64,000 nt of DNA, from assembly GCF_017829975.1 (NCBI RefSeq), contig NZ_JAEEGA010000008.1, positions 186,001 through 250,000 of the forward strand, given 5' to 3'. Positions within the stretch are counted from its first letter, which is position 1; each line of letters begins with the position of its first letter. Shown in pieces: positions 36,782-44,508 of this stretch. The notes beneath the pieces are model-generated. The model worked only from the letters and a program-made list of their open reading frames with translations. It was not told the DNA's origin and did not search any database. Origin of the DNA: Vagococcus allomyrinae. Its GTDB lineage: Bacteria; Bacillota; Bacilli; Lactobacillales; Vagococcaceae. The translations under genes and the position numbers were made by a program.

Positions 36782-36809
36782 ATCATTGTTAACTGATAAA
36801 TAATGTCAA
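36782..36809 (-). promoter_or_regulatory. Probable sigma-A promoter of the APC permease
   Basis: On the minus strand TTGACA (36809-36804), 16-base spacer, AATGAT (36787-36782). A perfect -35 with a 4-of-6 -10. The leader would be about 160 bases. It lies between the kdgK terminator and the permease gene. Confidence 0.5.
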
Positions 36810-36823
36810 TTTCCACAAAATAA

Positions 36824-36854
36824 AAAAGAGACGTCAATTTCTGACCTCTCTTTT
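36824..36854 (-). terminator. Terminator of the sugar-acid operon after kdgK
   Basis: AAAAGAGA...TCTCTTTT with an inner TCA/TGA pair forms a stem with a small internal loop. On the minus strand it is followed by TTTTTTA. It lies directly after the kdgK stop and ends the operon that begins with the PTS gene. Confidence 0.75.
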
Positions 36855-36858
36855 CCGT

Positions 36859-37869
36859 TCAACGCATAATATCGATGGTTTGATTTTCAATAAAAAGCTC
36901 TACTTGTTTACGGGTAACCATTGGACTATCTCCTAAAGTCGTGTGAGCTAATACACTACTGGCCGTGGCAAACTCAACCATCTTAGCAATCGGCCACCCC
37001 TCCAGAACAGCCACAATAATGCCAGCTGCAAAGGCATCCCCTGTTCCCACACGATCAAAAATATAAACCGGATATTCAGCCGAATAGACGAGCTGTTCAT
37101 GAGAATAAACCAACCCTCTGATATATCGTTGATTATCTTGTCGGCTCCGTTCCGTTCCTACAAAGTAATCGATCTGATAAGTCTTAGTAAAAAAATGACA
37201 TAGCTCTTCAAAATTATCTGAGCCAACTTCTTGATCTAGTCTCAACAACTCAATCAAATCACGTTTAGAGCCAATCACAATATCGGTAAAAGGTAATATT
37301 CGCTGATACTGCTCTCGAAGCCACTGATTGTCATGTTCCGTGTTTAAACTTGGGCGGTAATTAAAATCAAAGCAAACTAACTTACCAGATGTCTTTGCCT
37401 GTTCTGCTATCCGAAACGCCGCTTCCCTTGTTTCTTCAGTTAAGATAAGCGAAATCCCGCAAATATGAACCAGATCATGATTTTCTAATCCATCCTCAAT
37501 TTCCAAGTCCGACCATCGGCTTATTCCGAAGGAACTGTGAATCCGATCCAGATACGTCACTTCAGCTGGTCGATTACCAAACCCTTGTTCTAAAATATAA
37601 ATGCCCATGTGATGACCCGCTTGTTTTACTAAATCATCTGCAATGCCTAATTTACGCATCTCCGCCTTTGCCGCTTCCCCAAGCCGATTGTCCGGCAACT
37701 GTGTTAACAAGCTTGTTTTATGGCCAAAATGACTAACACCACTGAGAACATTCAAGCCAGTGCCAGTGAAATTAAGTCGCGCATCCTTGGTTTGTTCCAA
37801 TAGTTGATAATTATCCATGGCGATACGCAACATCACTTCACCAAACGCTAAAACTCTTTTTTTTGTCAT
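36859..37869 (-). CDS. kdgK: 2-keto-3-deoxygluconate kinase (PfkB family)
   Basis: A 336-residue ribokinase-like enzyme. 'GEVMLRI' opens the fold, 'FTGTGLNVLSGVSHFGHKTSLLTQL' (about 34-58) binds sugar, and 'FDRVGTGDAFAAGIIVAVLEGW' near 268-288 holds the catalytic Asp and anion hole. The pattern fits KDG kinases, which phosphorylate 2-keto-3-deoxygluconate to KDPG for the aldolase encoded 14 bp upstream. It is the last gene of the operon. If the upstream route already yields phosphorylated intermediates, this kinase points to a second entry as free KDG. Confidence 0.85.
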   Translation of the reverse strand: MTKKRVLAFGEVMLRIAMDNYQLLEQTKDARLNFTGTGLNVLSGVSHFGHKTSLLTQLPDNRLGEAAKAEMRKLGIADDLVKQAGHHMGIYILEQGFGNRPAEVTYLDRIHSSFGISRWSDLEIEDGLENHDLVHICGISLILTEETREAAFRIAEQAKTSGKLVCFDFNYRPSLNTEHDNQWLREQYQRILPFTDIVIGSKRDLIELLRLDQEVGSDNFEELCHFFTKTYQIDYFVGTERSRQDNQRYIRGLVYSHEQLVYSAEYPVYIFDRVGTGDAFAAGIIVAVLEGWPIAKMVEFATASSVLAHTTLGDSPMVTRKQVELFIENQTIDIMR

Positions 37870-37883
37870 CCTGATCGATCCTT

Positions 37884-38624
37884 TTAACCTAAGATTTTTT
37901 TGACTGTAGCATATAAGGTGACAACATCCTCTGGTCGTGTATCTCCTGTTGTTGAATCAATAATCGAGCTGTAAACATGTGGAATAATTTTTTTGACACC
38001 TGCATCAACAGCAATTTGGACAATCTCTTCAAAATTTTCCAAATCGATACCACCAGTAGGCTCCAAATAAAAATCATACTTAGCACATGCTTCCGCTACC
38101 GCCTTATATTCTTCTTTATGAGCCAACCCTTTCATTGGAAAGTATTTGATTGAACTACCGCCCATGTCCTTCAACATCGCAATAGCCGTTTCGATTGGCA
38201 CTTCGGCCGCTGGCGTTTGGCTGCTTAAAGGTCCCGTTGCAATATTAACATAACCAACTTTACCCGTTGGAGAAACTAAGCCATTCACAATTGTTTCACT
38301 TTGACCAAGCAGTGCCCGCGAAGGTCCGACTCCCGTAAAAACCTGATTGACATGTTGCGGCTGTAAAACACCGGCAAGACGGGTGACCATATTGCTTTGA
38401 TTGGGATCTCCAGCCCCTAAACCAACTGACAAAGCATTGTCAGTTGCTTCCTGATACAATTTCATATCGGCAATGGCCGCTTCATCCGTAGGGTAATTTT
38501 TTGATAACACCCCTAAAATCACATGACCTTCTGCTGCTTGATAACAAGCAGCAGCATTTTCCACAGAGTTGGCTAAAACATTTAAACTAATACGATCCTT
38601 AACATAATTGGGTGTTTTTTTCAT
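37884..38624 (-). CDS. dgaF: KDPG aldolase, DgaF/DagF type
   Basis: A 246-residue protein of the DgaF-like 2-dehydro-3-deoxyphosphogluconate aldolases. The probable Schiff-base lysine is K160 in 'GGSSIKYFPMKG', with 'VGLGAGDPNQ' and 'LEPTGGIDLENF' phosphate-binding segments. It cleaves KDPG to pyruvate and glyceraldehyde-3-phosphate. It follows the PLP lyase by 22 bp, the same order as the Salmonella D-glucosaminate (dga) operon. It is distinct from the shorter classical Eda aldolase. Confidence 0.87.
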   Translation of the reverse strand: MKKTPNYVKDRISLNVLANSVENAAACYQAAEGHVILGVLSKNYPTDEAAIADMKLYQEATDNALSVGLGAGDPNQSNMVTRLAGVLQPQHVNQVFTGVGPSRALLGQSETIVNGLVSPTGKVGYVNIATGPLSSQTPAAEVPIETAIAMLKDMGGSSIKYFPMKGLAHKEEYKAVAEACAKYDFYLEPTGGIDLENFEEIVQIAVDAGVKKIIPHVYSSIIDSTTGDTRPEDVVTLYATVKKILG

Positions 38625-38646
38625 AATTGCTTCCTTCTTTCATAGG

Positions 38647-39744
38647 TTAGACTAAAATTTCGCCTAATCGCGTCACAATTTGTGTCATTTCTTTTTCATT
38701 AACAGAACGAATATCAAATTCTATAATGCCATTATTGGCACGATATTCGCGAGTATAAACCGCTGGACTCGTCGCTTTCAATTGACGAATAACTTCTTTA
38801 GCAGACAGCTCCCCTGAAACCATTACCTCAGCTCGATAAATATCTCTACCAGCCCCATCTTGAACTTCTTTGGCATCAATGTTAGGTAACTCATTTAAAG
38901 CTTTTAAAAAGGGCGCCAAGCGATGCCTCATCGCTTCGCCTGTTTCTGAACCAAATGCAAGATAATCTTCAATCGCTTGAGTAAAGCCTAAAATATTTTC
39001 TTTGCCTATTTTCATCGATCGGCCTAAACCTTTACTTTGCAACCGAACCCAATCAATATAGTCCTTTTTCCCTACAACTAACCCTGAACTAGGTCCTTCA
39101 ATAGCTTTGGCACCACTGTAGATGACCAGATCAGCGCCCAATTGACTGTAGCTTTTCAAATCTTCCTCGGCCGCCGCATCCACAATCAACGGTAATTGAT
39201 GCTTACGAGCCACGGCCACGGCTTCGGCTACGGTCAACATGCTCTTTTGAACTGTATGATGACTCTTGATGTAGAGGATGGCAGCGGTTTGCTCCGTCAC
39301 CATCATCTCGATATGCTCCGCTGAACACATATTGGCATAACCAGCCTCGACAAGTCGGCCACCACCTTGAGCCACCATCACATCTACACCCGTTCCATAA
39401 TCCACATTATGTCCCTTAGGTAAGATGATTTCGCGCTTCTCTCCCCGCTCAACATATGGGTGATAGAGATGATACAAGTCGCCACGACCAATCACACCTG
39501 CCACACTTTGAGCAATACCTGCTGAAGCACTTGACACAATCACCGCGTCTTCAACTTCTAACAAATCAGCGATATAAGCCCCAGTTTTTTCAATTAGATC
39601 ACCCATTTCGTAAAAACGTTCACCAGCTAATCGCTGAGCTTCTTGAACCCTTTCCGACACTTTTGAGACCCCTAAAACAGTCATCTTACCTGAAGCATTG
39701 ATCACTTCTTTTAAATCGTATTTTTCGTAACTACTCAACGTCAT
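38647..39744 (-). CDS. dgaE: PLP-dependent ammonia lyase, DgaE family
   Basis: A 365-residue fold-type I PLP enzyme. The cofactor lysine is K213 in 'LVIYSGAKAIEGPSSGLV', preceded by the Asp of 'LPLIVDAAAEED' that contacts the pyridine ring. The family includes D-glucosaminate-6-phosphate ammonia lyase (DgaE), which removes ammonia to give KDPG, and the SelA-like fold. Aldolase and kinase genes downstream support this reaction. The start overlaps the amidohydrolase gene by 14 bp. The exact amino-sugar acid used is inferred. Confidence 0.85.
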   Translation of the reverse strand: MTLSSYEKYDLKEVINASGKMTVLGVSKVSERVQEAQRLAGERFYEMGDLIEKTGAYIADLLEVEDAVIVSSASAGIAQSVAGVIGRGDLYHLYHPYVERGEKREIILPKGHNVDYGTGVDVMVAQGGGRLVEAGYANMCSAEHIEMMVTEQTAAILYIKSHHTVQKSMLTVAEAVAVARKHQLPLIVDAAAEEDLKSYSQLGADLVIYSGAKAIEGPSSGLVVGKKDYIDWVRLQSKGLGRSMKIGKENILGFTQAIEDYLAFGSETGEAMRHRLAPFLKALNELPNIDAKEVQDGAGRDIYRAEVMVSGELSAKEVIRQLKATSPAVYTREYRANNGIIEFDIRSVNEKEMTQIVTRLGEILV

Positions 39745-40840
39745 AAACGATTCCTCCTACAATTGTTTGCTGCGGTTTGATTTGAGTGTGAGTCACTCGT
39801 TGATTCCCATTAGAATCAGTCAGCTCTTTGTCTTGCTCCTCAACGCTAAACACAGTCAAATCACCATCAAATCCAGGAGCCAGTTGGCCCTTTTTACTTA
39901 GATGGAAAAACTCCGCAGGCTTAGCTGTCACTTTATCAATCAAGTCTGGTAACTGATACCCTACTTCTAATAATTTTTCTAGCGTTGTGGCCAAATCATA
40001 AACAGGTCCATCCTCTCGATTGCGATGATAGATATCTGTGCTGATCGTCGCCGCTGTCATATTTGCAGCCAAGGCCACTTCGGCAACATGAAAATTAAAA
40101 CTATCCGTCCCGTGACCAATATCAAAAATAACACCTTTACGATAGGCATCCCAAACAAATTCTTTGATGTGGTCATCGCTAGCCAAAATGCCATTTTCTT
40201 TACCATTAAAACAATGAGTGACAATATCCCCTTTTTCCAAGCGACTTAATATTTCAGATAATTCTGGCGGAGCTGATCCAATATGTACCATCAAAGGCAG
40301 AGGCCCATCCTCACGTTGCATCTTTTTCGCCAGTTCTAAAGGGATAATGCCATTATTTCCAACCACGGTTTTGCTCATGCGCGCTTTTAAGCCGACAATA
40401 AAATCGGGATATAACGCCAGTGCCTCGCGAACTAAGGTCTGATTGATTTTTGTCAAATCAGCCAGTTCATCTTGAGCCACTATTCCCCACTCCGAGATAT
40501 TAACCAAAGCCAACACATTGGTTTTAGCTAGCTTAGCCAATTGGTAAAAATCACCAATATTTTTGGGGCCTGTCGATCCCGCATCAATAATCGTAGTCAC
40601 GCCTTTACTGATCCCGATCTCATCTGGAAAATCATAATACAAACTCATCTTTTCGTAACAGTGAACGTGACCATCAATCCAGCCAGGCGAAACATAGCTT
40701 TCCCCTTTTAAATCTAAAATTTCCTGTGCTTCTCCAGCTAACTGACTAGCAACAGCGACAATCTTGCCCTTTTCTATTCCGATCTCAATTCGAGAATTAT
40801 CGATTAATTTGCCATTTTTCACGAGTAAATCAAAAACCAT
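39731..40840 (-). CDS. Amidohydrolase/deacetylase-family metalloenzyme
   Basis: A 369-residue TIM-barrel amidohydrolase with the metal motif HVH at 58-60 ('GWIDGHVH'), a likely carbamylated lysine in 'IVGLKARMSK' (about 150-158), 'LMVHIGSAP' and 'DIGHGTDSF' metal-ligand segments. It belongs to the amidohydrolase/deacetylase group often found beside dgaE-dgaF genes. A plausible job is N-deacylation of an acylated amino-sugar acid before deamination, but this is inferred from context. It lies 13 bp after the MupG-like gene and overlaps dgaE. Confidence 0.82.
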   Translation of the reverse strand: MVFDLLVKNGKLIDNSRIEIGIEKGKIVAVASQLAGEAQEILDLKGESYVSPGWIDGHVHCYEKMSLYYDFPDEIGISKGVTTIIDAGSTGPKNIGDFYQLAKLAKTNVLALVNISEWGIVAQDELADLTKINQTLVREALALYPDFIVGLKARMSKTVVGNNGIIPLELAKKMQREDGPLPLMVHIGSAPPELSEILSRLEKGDIVTHCFNGKENGILASDDHIKEFVWDAYRKGVIFDIGHGTDSFNFHVAEVALAANMTAATISTDIYHRNREDGPVYDLATTLEKLLEVGYQLPDLIDKVTAKPAEFFHLSKKGQLAPGFDGDLTVFSVEEQDKELTDSNGNQRVTHTQIKPQQTIVGGIVYDVE

Positions 40841-40853
40841 CTAATCACTCCTT

Positions 40854-41936
40854 TTATTTTAGACGGAATTTACTCCAAGGCAAGATAAAATCTAACATCA
40901 CTAACTCGTCTTCCGTAATTGTTCCAACTAAATTTTTCCGTTTATCTGTGTGTGACGCCAATACAATTTGCAACTCATTCTTATATTTACCGAAATCATC
41001 ATTACCAATCACCACATCGCCCCGTTTGAATGCCACTAAATTATCGTGGGGAGGATTGGCCGCTCTAGCAAACCGTTTGCGAACTTCAGTTGAGCGAATA
41101 ACCTGACTGGTAATATCCCCTCGCCGAAAGTGTTGGCAAGTTTCTACTATCTCTTTTTCAACCTCATTTACCTTTGGCACGTAATCAACTGTTAATTCTA
41201 GCTGATAAGGATTGACCCCTGCCATGGCGGCCAGCTCTTCATCCGAAGCATAAGCATTGCCAATCACCACATCATCAATTAACCCTGTGGCAAACAAATG
41301 ATTGGTTTGAATCTCAATTGGCAGATGACGGTGCATTTCCAAAGTTGGCAAGCCATCATTAATATTCCACGGGCCAATTTTCCCTGTTTGAGAATTAACA
41401 AATGCAGCCGTCTTTAATCCTTGTTGTTTAAATCGCTCACTACATCTTACAAAAAAATCATAAGGCAAAGCAGTTCCTTCTTGAGGATAAAAATTATGAC
41501 AGCCATATAAAAAGGGCTTATTAGCTTGATAGGTCAAAATATTGTCCAAATAAGCCACATCATTACTCATATTTAATTCAATTGCTAGCCCAAAAGGATT
41601 AAACGTTAACATGGCCTCTTTACTGCCGTCAAAGCCAACATCCAGACGAATGCCATCTGCACCCAATTCGTGGAAAAAACTTAAGTCATCATAAGAAATC
41701 TCAAGTTCCTCAAAAATAGCCGGAGCAATATCCAAAATCGTTTCATAACCTAATGATTTGGCTAGATTAATAATCCGCTGAAACTTTTGTCTCACTGCCT
41801 CTTTGCCATCAGTTACTTCCAGCATACTCATAAAAATACGGGAAAAACCCAGTTTTGCCGCTTTTTCCAAGTAGCGTTTATCCGCTTCAAACTCACTATG
41901 ATCTGGATAAATTGAAACACCAATACGTCTTTTCAT
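40854..41936 (-). CDS. MupG/DUF871-family TIM-barrel protein (putative phospho-glycosidase)
   Basis: A 360-residue protein of the DUF871 family: N-terminal TIM barrel (about 1-235; 'RIGVSIYPDH', 'GADGIRLDVGF', 'YGCHNFYPQEGT') and a C-terminal cyclophilin-like domain (about 250-360). A characterised member, Staphylococcus MupG, is a 6-phospho-N-acetylmuramidase acting on MurNAc-6P-GlcNAc. Here the gene sits with a PTS permease and amino-sugar-acid genes instead of MurNAc genes such as murQ, so the phosphorylated substrate is probably different. The start overlaps the stop of the small membrane protein gene by four bases (ATGA). Confidence 0.82.
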   Translation of the reverse strand: MKRRIGVSIYPDHSEFEADKRYLEKAAKLGFSRIFMSMLEVTDGKEAVRQKFQRIINLAKSLGYETILDIAPAIFEELEISYDDLSFFHELGADGIRLDVGFDGSKEAMLTFNPFGLAIELNMSNDVAYLDNILTYQANKPFLYGCHNFYPQEGTALPYDFFVRCSERFKQQGLKTAAFVNSQTGKIGPWNINDGLPTLEMHRHLPIEIQTNHLFATGLIDDVVIGNAYASDEELAAMAGVNPYQLELTVDYVPKVNEVEKEIVETCQHFRRGDITSQVIRSTEVRKRFARAANPPHDNLVAFKRGDVVIGNDDFGKYKNELQIVLASHTDKRKNLVGTITEDELVMLDFILPWSKFRLK

Positions 41937-42208
41937 CCCTTCATTCTCCTGTCTATGGCTTGGCGATAACGAAACACCAAGTAACTGGCAATGAAAATAG
42001 TGCCAGCCCCACTAATAAATTTTACCATCGGAAGTACAATGCCTATTATCGCTAAAACAGCTATCAAAAAAATACTAATTAACATGACGAAAGGATAGCG
42101 TTTCTGATCCAGCATTTCCAAAGCTCTTATGTGAAAGGGTCGCTTCTCCAACCAATAAAGACTGCCTCCAAAAATGACGATTAGCAAAATAAAACTTCCA
42201 TATGTCAT
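41933..42208 (-). CDS. Small membrane protein of the PTS operon
   Basis: A 91-residue protein with membrane segments near 3-18, 40-62 and 65-82 and a basic tail. I do not recognise the family. AGGAGG precedes the ATG and it overlaps the MupG-like gene, so it is a genuine operon member. It may assist the EIIC permease encoded 81 bp upstream. Nothing in the sequence gives an enzymatic role. Confidence 0.65.
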   Translation of the reverse strand: MTYGSFILLIVIFGGSLYWLEKRPFHIRALEMLDQKRYPFVMLISIFLIAVLAIIGIVLPMVKFISGAGTIFIASYLVFRYRQAIDRRMKG

Positions 42209-42275
42209 TGTTTGCCTCCTATTTACATTTACCTAATTATCACAATAGGCCACCATATTATCTATTATACACTAA

Positions 42276-42289
42276 AACATTATAATTTT
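42276..42289 (-). promoter_or_regulatory. Second copy of the GntR-operon palindrome, after the EIIC gene
   Basis: AACATTATAATTTT matches the perfect palindrome at 43654-43667 at 13 of 14 positions. On the minus strand it is followed 9 bases later by TATAAT (42267-42262). It may mark an internal regulated promoter for the small membrane protein and downstream genes. Confidence 0.4.
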
Positions 42290-43597
42290 TTACTGAGCAT
42301 TCGAAATCGTTGCTGCTTCTAGCTCAATCGCTATTTGTTGTTTTTCAAAAGCTTTAAAGAATGGATAATAAATAGCCAAACTAATAAAGAAATTGACAAC
42401 CACCAAGATAGCAGCTGGAATACTAAAGTCCGTACTCATCCATGCCGCAATTGGTGAAGGAATGGTGAAAGGCATCCGATTAACCATCATCGGCACAATG
42501 TTCGTAATCGTTAAGAAATAAGATAAGGTTGTCGTAACCAGAGGAGCCACAATAAACGGAATTCCCAAAATCGGATTCATGACAATTGGCGCTCCAAAAA
42601 TAACCGGCTCATTAATATTAAACAATCCTGGTAAAAATGATAAACGACCCAGACTTCTTAGAGAATCGGATTTAGAAAACATCATTAATACGACTAAAGC
42701 CAAAGTCATTCCGGCTCCACCAATCCAAACGTACCATTGCAAAAATTGTTCTGTAAAAATATTTGGCATGCTGTGAGCATTGGCCCCATCAGCAAAGGCT
42801 TCGATATTCTCAGCAATCGAAATATCCCAAAATGGACGAATAACTGGCCCCATAATAGCTGGACCATGAATCCCTAAAACCCAAAAGAACGTAATCAGGA
42901 AGACCGTCAGTAACCCACCGAACAAGCTATTGCCAGCCAAGATGTCTTTTGCAGGCATTAACAAGGTACTCAAAAATGAACTGATGTCAAAATTCAAGAC
43001 ATAACGAACGAACCAGAAGAATAGAATAACCACAGCAGTTGGTAATAAGGCAATAAATGAATTAGACACTTCTGGTGGTACACCTGGCGGCATCTTAATC
43101 GTAATGTTTCGTTTCTTCATAAAATTAAATATCTCGACAGCAATAATTGCCGACACCATAGCGCCAAACAAGCCAGCTGCGCTTAAATTAGCGATATTCA
43201 TATAACGACCCGCCCCAATGACATCAGGCACTTCTTCCAACACTTGGATCGGCTTAACCGAAGAAATCAGAAAGGCTAACACTGCTAAAAAGCCACTAGA
43301 CATAGCATCTAAGCTATAACTATTTGCCAAATTTGTGGCAATTCCATATGTGGCGTATAACGACATAATGCCGACAGTATAACGAAAAGGCGTATCTAAC
43401 AACGGTTTATACGGTTCGATCATCGCGGCAATCGAAGGTATTGGAAAGTTAAGAAATATCGTAAAAAACGACCCGACAATAATCAAGGGCATCGTGGCAA
43501 TCAACCCTTTTCTAATTGCCATCATATGCCTTTGTGACCCAATCACATTTGCAATTGGCATCACTTTTTCCTCTAAAAAATTCATCAATTTGTTCAT
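42290..43597 (-). CDS. PTS sugar permease EIIC, lactose/cellobiose family
   Basis: A 435-residue EIIC of the Lac family with about 10 membrane segments. It has 'HMMAIRKGLIATMPLIIVGSFF' near the start, the substrate-loop 'FNINEPVIFGAPIVMNPILGIPF' and 'GVPPEVSNSFIALLP'. It imports and phosphorylates a disaccharide or glycoside, with EIIA and EIIB subunits that are not encoded nearby. ATG 43597 is used (AAGGAGAG, 7 bases); the ORF runs 12 codons further. It is the first gene of the operon controlled by the adjacent GntR regulator. Confidence 0.9.
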   Translation of the reverse strand: MNKLMNFLEEKVMPIANVIGSQRHMMAIRKGLIATMPLIIVGSFFTIFLNFPIPSIAAMIEPYKPLLDTPFRYTVGIMSLYATYGIATNLANSYSLDAMSSGFLAVLAFLISSVKPIQVLEEVPDVIGAGRYMNIANLSAAGLFGAMVSAIIAVEIFNFMKKRNITIKMPPGVPPEVSNSFIALLPTAVVILFFWFVRYVLNFDISSFLSTLLMPAKDILAGNSLFGGLLTVFLITFFWVLGIHGPAIMGPVIRPFWDISIAENIEAFADGANAHSMPNIFTEQFLQWYVWIGGAGMTLALVVLMMFSKSDSLRSLGRLSFLPGLFNINEPVIFGAPIVMNPILGIPFIVAPLVTTTLSYFLTITNIVPMMVNRMPFTIPSPIAAWMSTDFSIPAAILVVVNFFISLAIYYPFFKAFEKQQIAIELEAATISNAQ

Positions 43598-43653
43598 ATT
43601 TTCTCTCCTTATGTCATATTGTAACTTTTTCACAACATCTTGATATTCATAAT

Positions 43654-43667
43654 AACATTATAATGTT
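43654..43667. promoter_or_regulatory. Palindromic operator candidate for the GntR regulator
   Basis: AACATTATAATGTT is a perfect 14-bp palindrome between gntR and the EIIC gene. It contains a TATAAT-like -10. A regulator bound here would block the PTS promoter. A nearly identical site lies at 42276-42289. Confidence 0.55.
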
Positions 43668-43680
43668 TAAAAGTAAAATA

Positions 43681-43712
43681 AAAAAAGCAAAAAGTTTACT
43701 TTTCGCTTTTTT
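43681..43712 (-). terminator. Terminator of the GntR regulator gene
   Basis: A 15-bp stem with one G-U pair (43681-43695 with 43698-43712) and an A/T-rich tail at the gntR stop. It separates the regulator from the PTS operon transcript. Confidence 0.75.
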
Positions 43713-44413
43713 TAAATTTCAAATTCTATTTCATAAGGATGGATCTCTGTATTATATAACGAAACTGATACTTCAATCACCTGATTATCCTCATTATACG
43801 ACGTTCTAACCCGCTTCATTACATGACTCGTCTCTGTTTCTAGAAGCTCCTTTTCCTCGGCACCCAAAATACTAACTGAAAATTGATCCTCAAAATGATC
43901 CACTAAATAATCATTTTCAGCTAAAATGCGATACATAGAAGCCTTTTCTATTTTGTCTTTCATCGCCTTGGTGACTTTACCAGGTAAATAGTGATTAAAA
44001 ATAATATAGGGCACTTGATTAATTAAATACATTCTCGTCACTTTTGTTGCACGATTGCCAAAAAAAGCAAACAACTTATGCTCACTGTCTAACGTCAGTT
44101 TCTCAATTTTGACAATTCGCTTTTCCAAAGACAAGCCTTTTTTTTCTAAAATTGAAGAAAAAGAATCCCCTTTCGACAACTTATTAAACAAGCGGTTACT
44201 AATAACGGTTGTTCCTTTGCCACTTTTCTTTTCCACATAACCTTGTAATGCCAAAACTTCGATCGCCTTGCGGATCGTAATCTTACTGACTTCAAATAAG
44301 TTTTCAAAATCATTTTCAGTCGGCAGCATCGTGCCAACAGGGTAAATATTATTTTGAATGTCATTTTTGATTTGCTCAGCAATATCAATATAAAGTACAC
44401 TTTTACGTTTCAT
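43712..44413 (-). CDS. GntR/HutC-family transcriptional regulator with UTRA domain
   Basis: A 233-residue regulator. The N-terminal winged helix (about 5-70) has 'IKNDIQNNIYPVGTMLPTENDF' and 'SKITIRKAIEVLALQGYVEKKSGKGTTV'. The C-terminal UTRA effector domain (about 95-230) resembles those that sense phosphorylated sugars. It is immediately upstream of the PTS/sugar-acid operon on the same strand and presumably represses it. A TATAAT at 44471-44466 overlaps the tail of the preceding terminator. Confidence 0.9.
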   Translation of the reverse strand: MKRKSVLYIDIAEQIKNDIQNNIYPVGTMLPTENDFENLFEVSKITIRKAIEVLALQGYVEKKSGKGTTVISNRLFNKLSKGDSFSSILEKKGLSLEKRIVKIEKLTLDSEHKLFAFFGNRATKVTRMYLINQVPYIIFNHYLPGKVTKAMKDKIEKASMYRILAENDYLVDHFEDQFSVSILGAEEKELLETETSHVMKRVRTSYNEDNQVIEVSVSLYNTEIHPYEIEFEI

Positions 44414-44471
44414 CTTTTAACCTCGTATCATCAATTTTCTGCTACAATGCCAGATCTCATCTCCTATTATA

Positions 44472-44497
44472 CAAAAAAAGAGAGAAATAATCTCTCT
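44472..44497 (-). terminator. Terminator of the coiled-coil/glucosaminidase operon
   Basis: AGAGAGA/TCTCTCT stem (44479-44485 with 44491-44497) with a five-base loop and TTTTTTT on the minus strand, about 12 bases after the stop at 44509. Confidence 0.75.
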
Positions 44498-44508
44498 AAA
44501 TTAACTAT

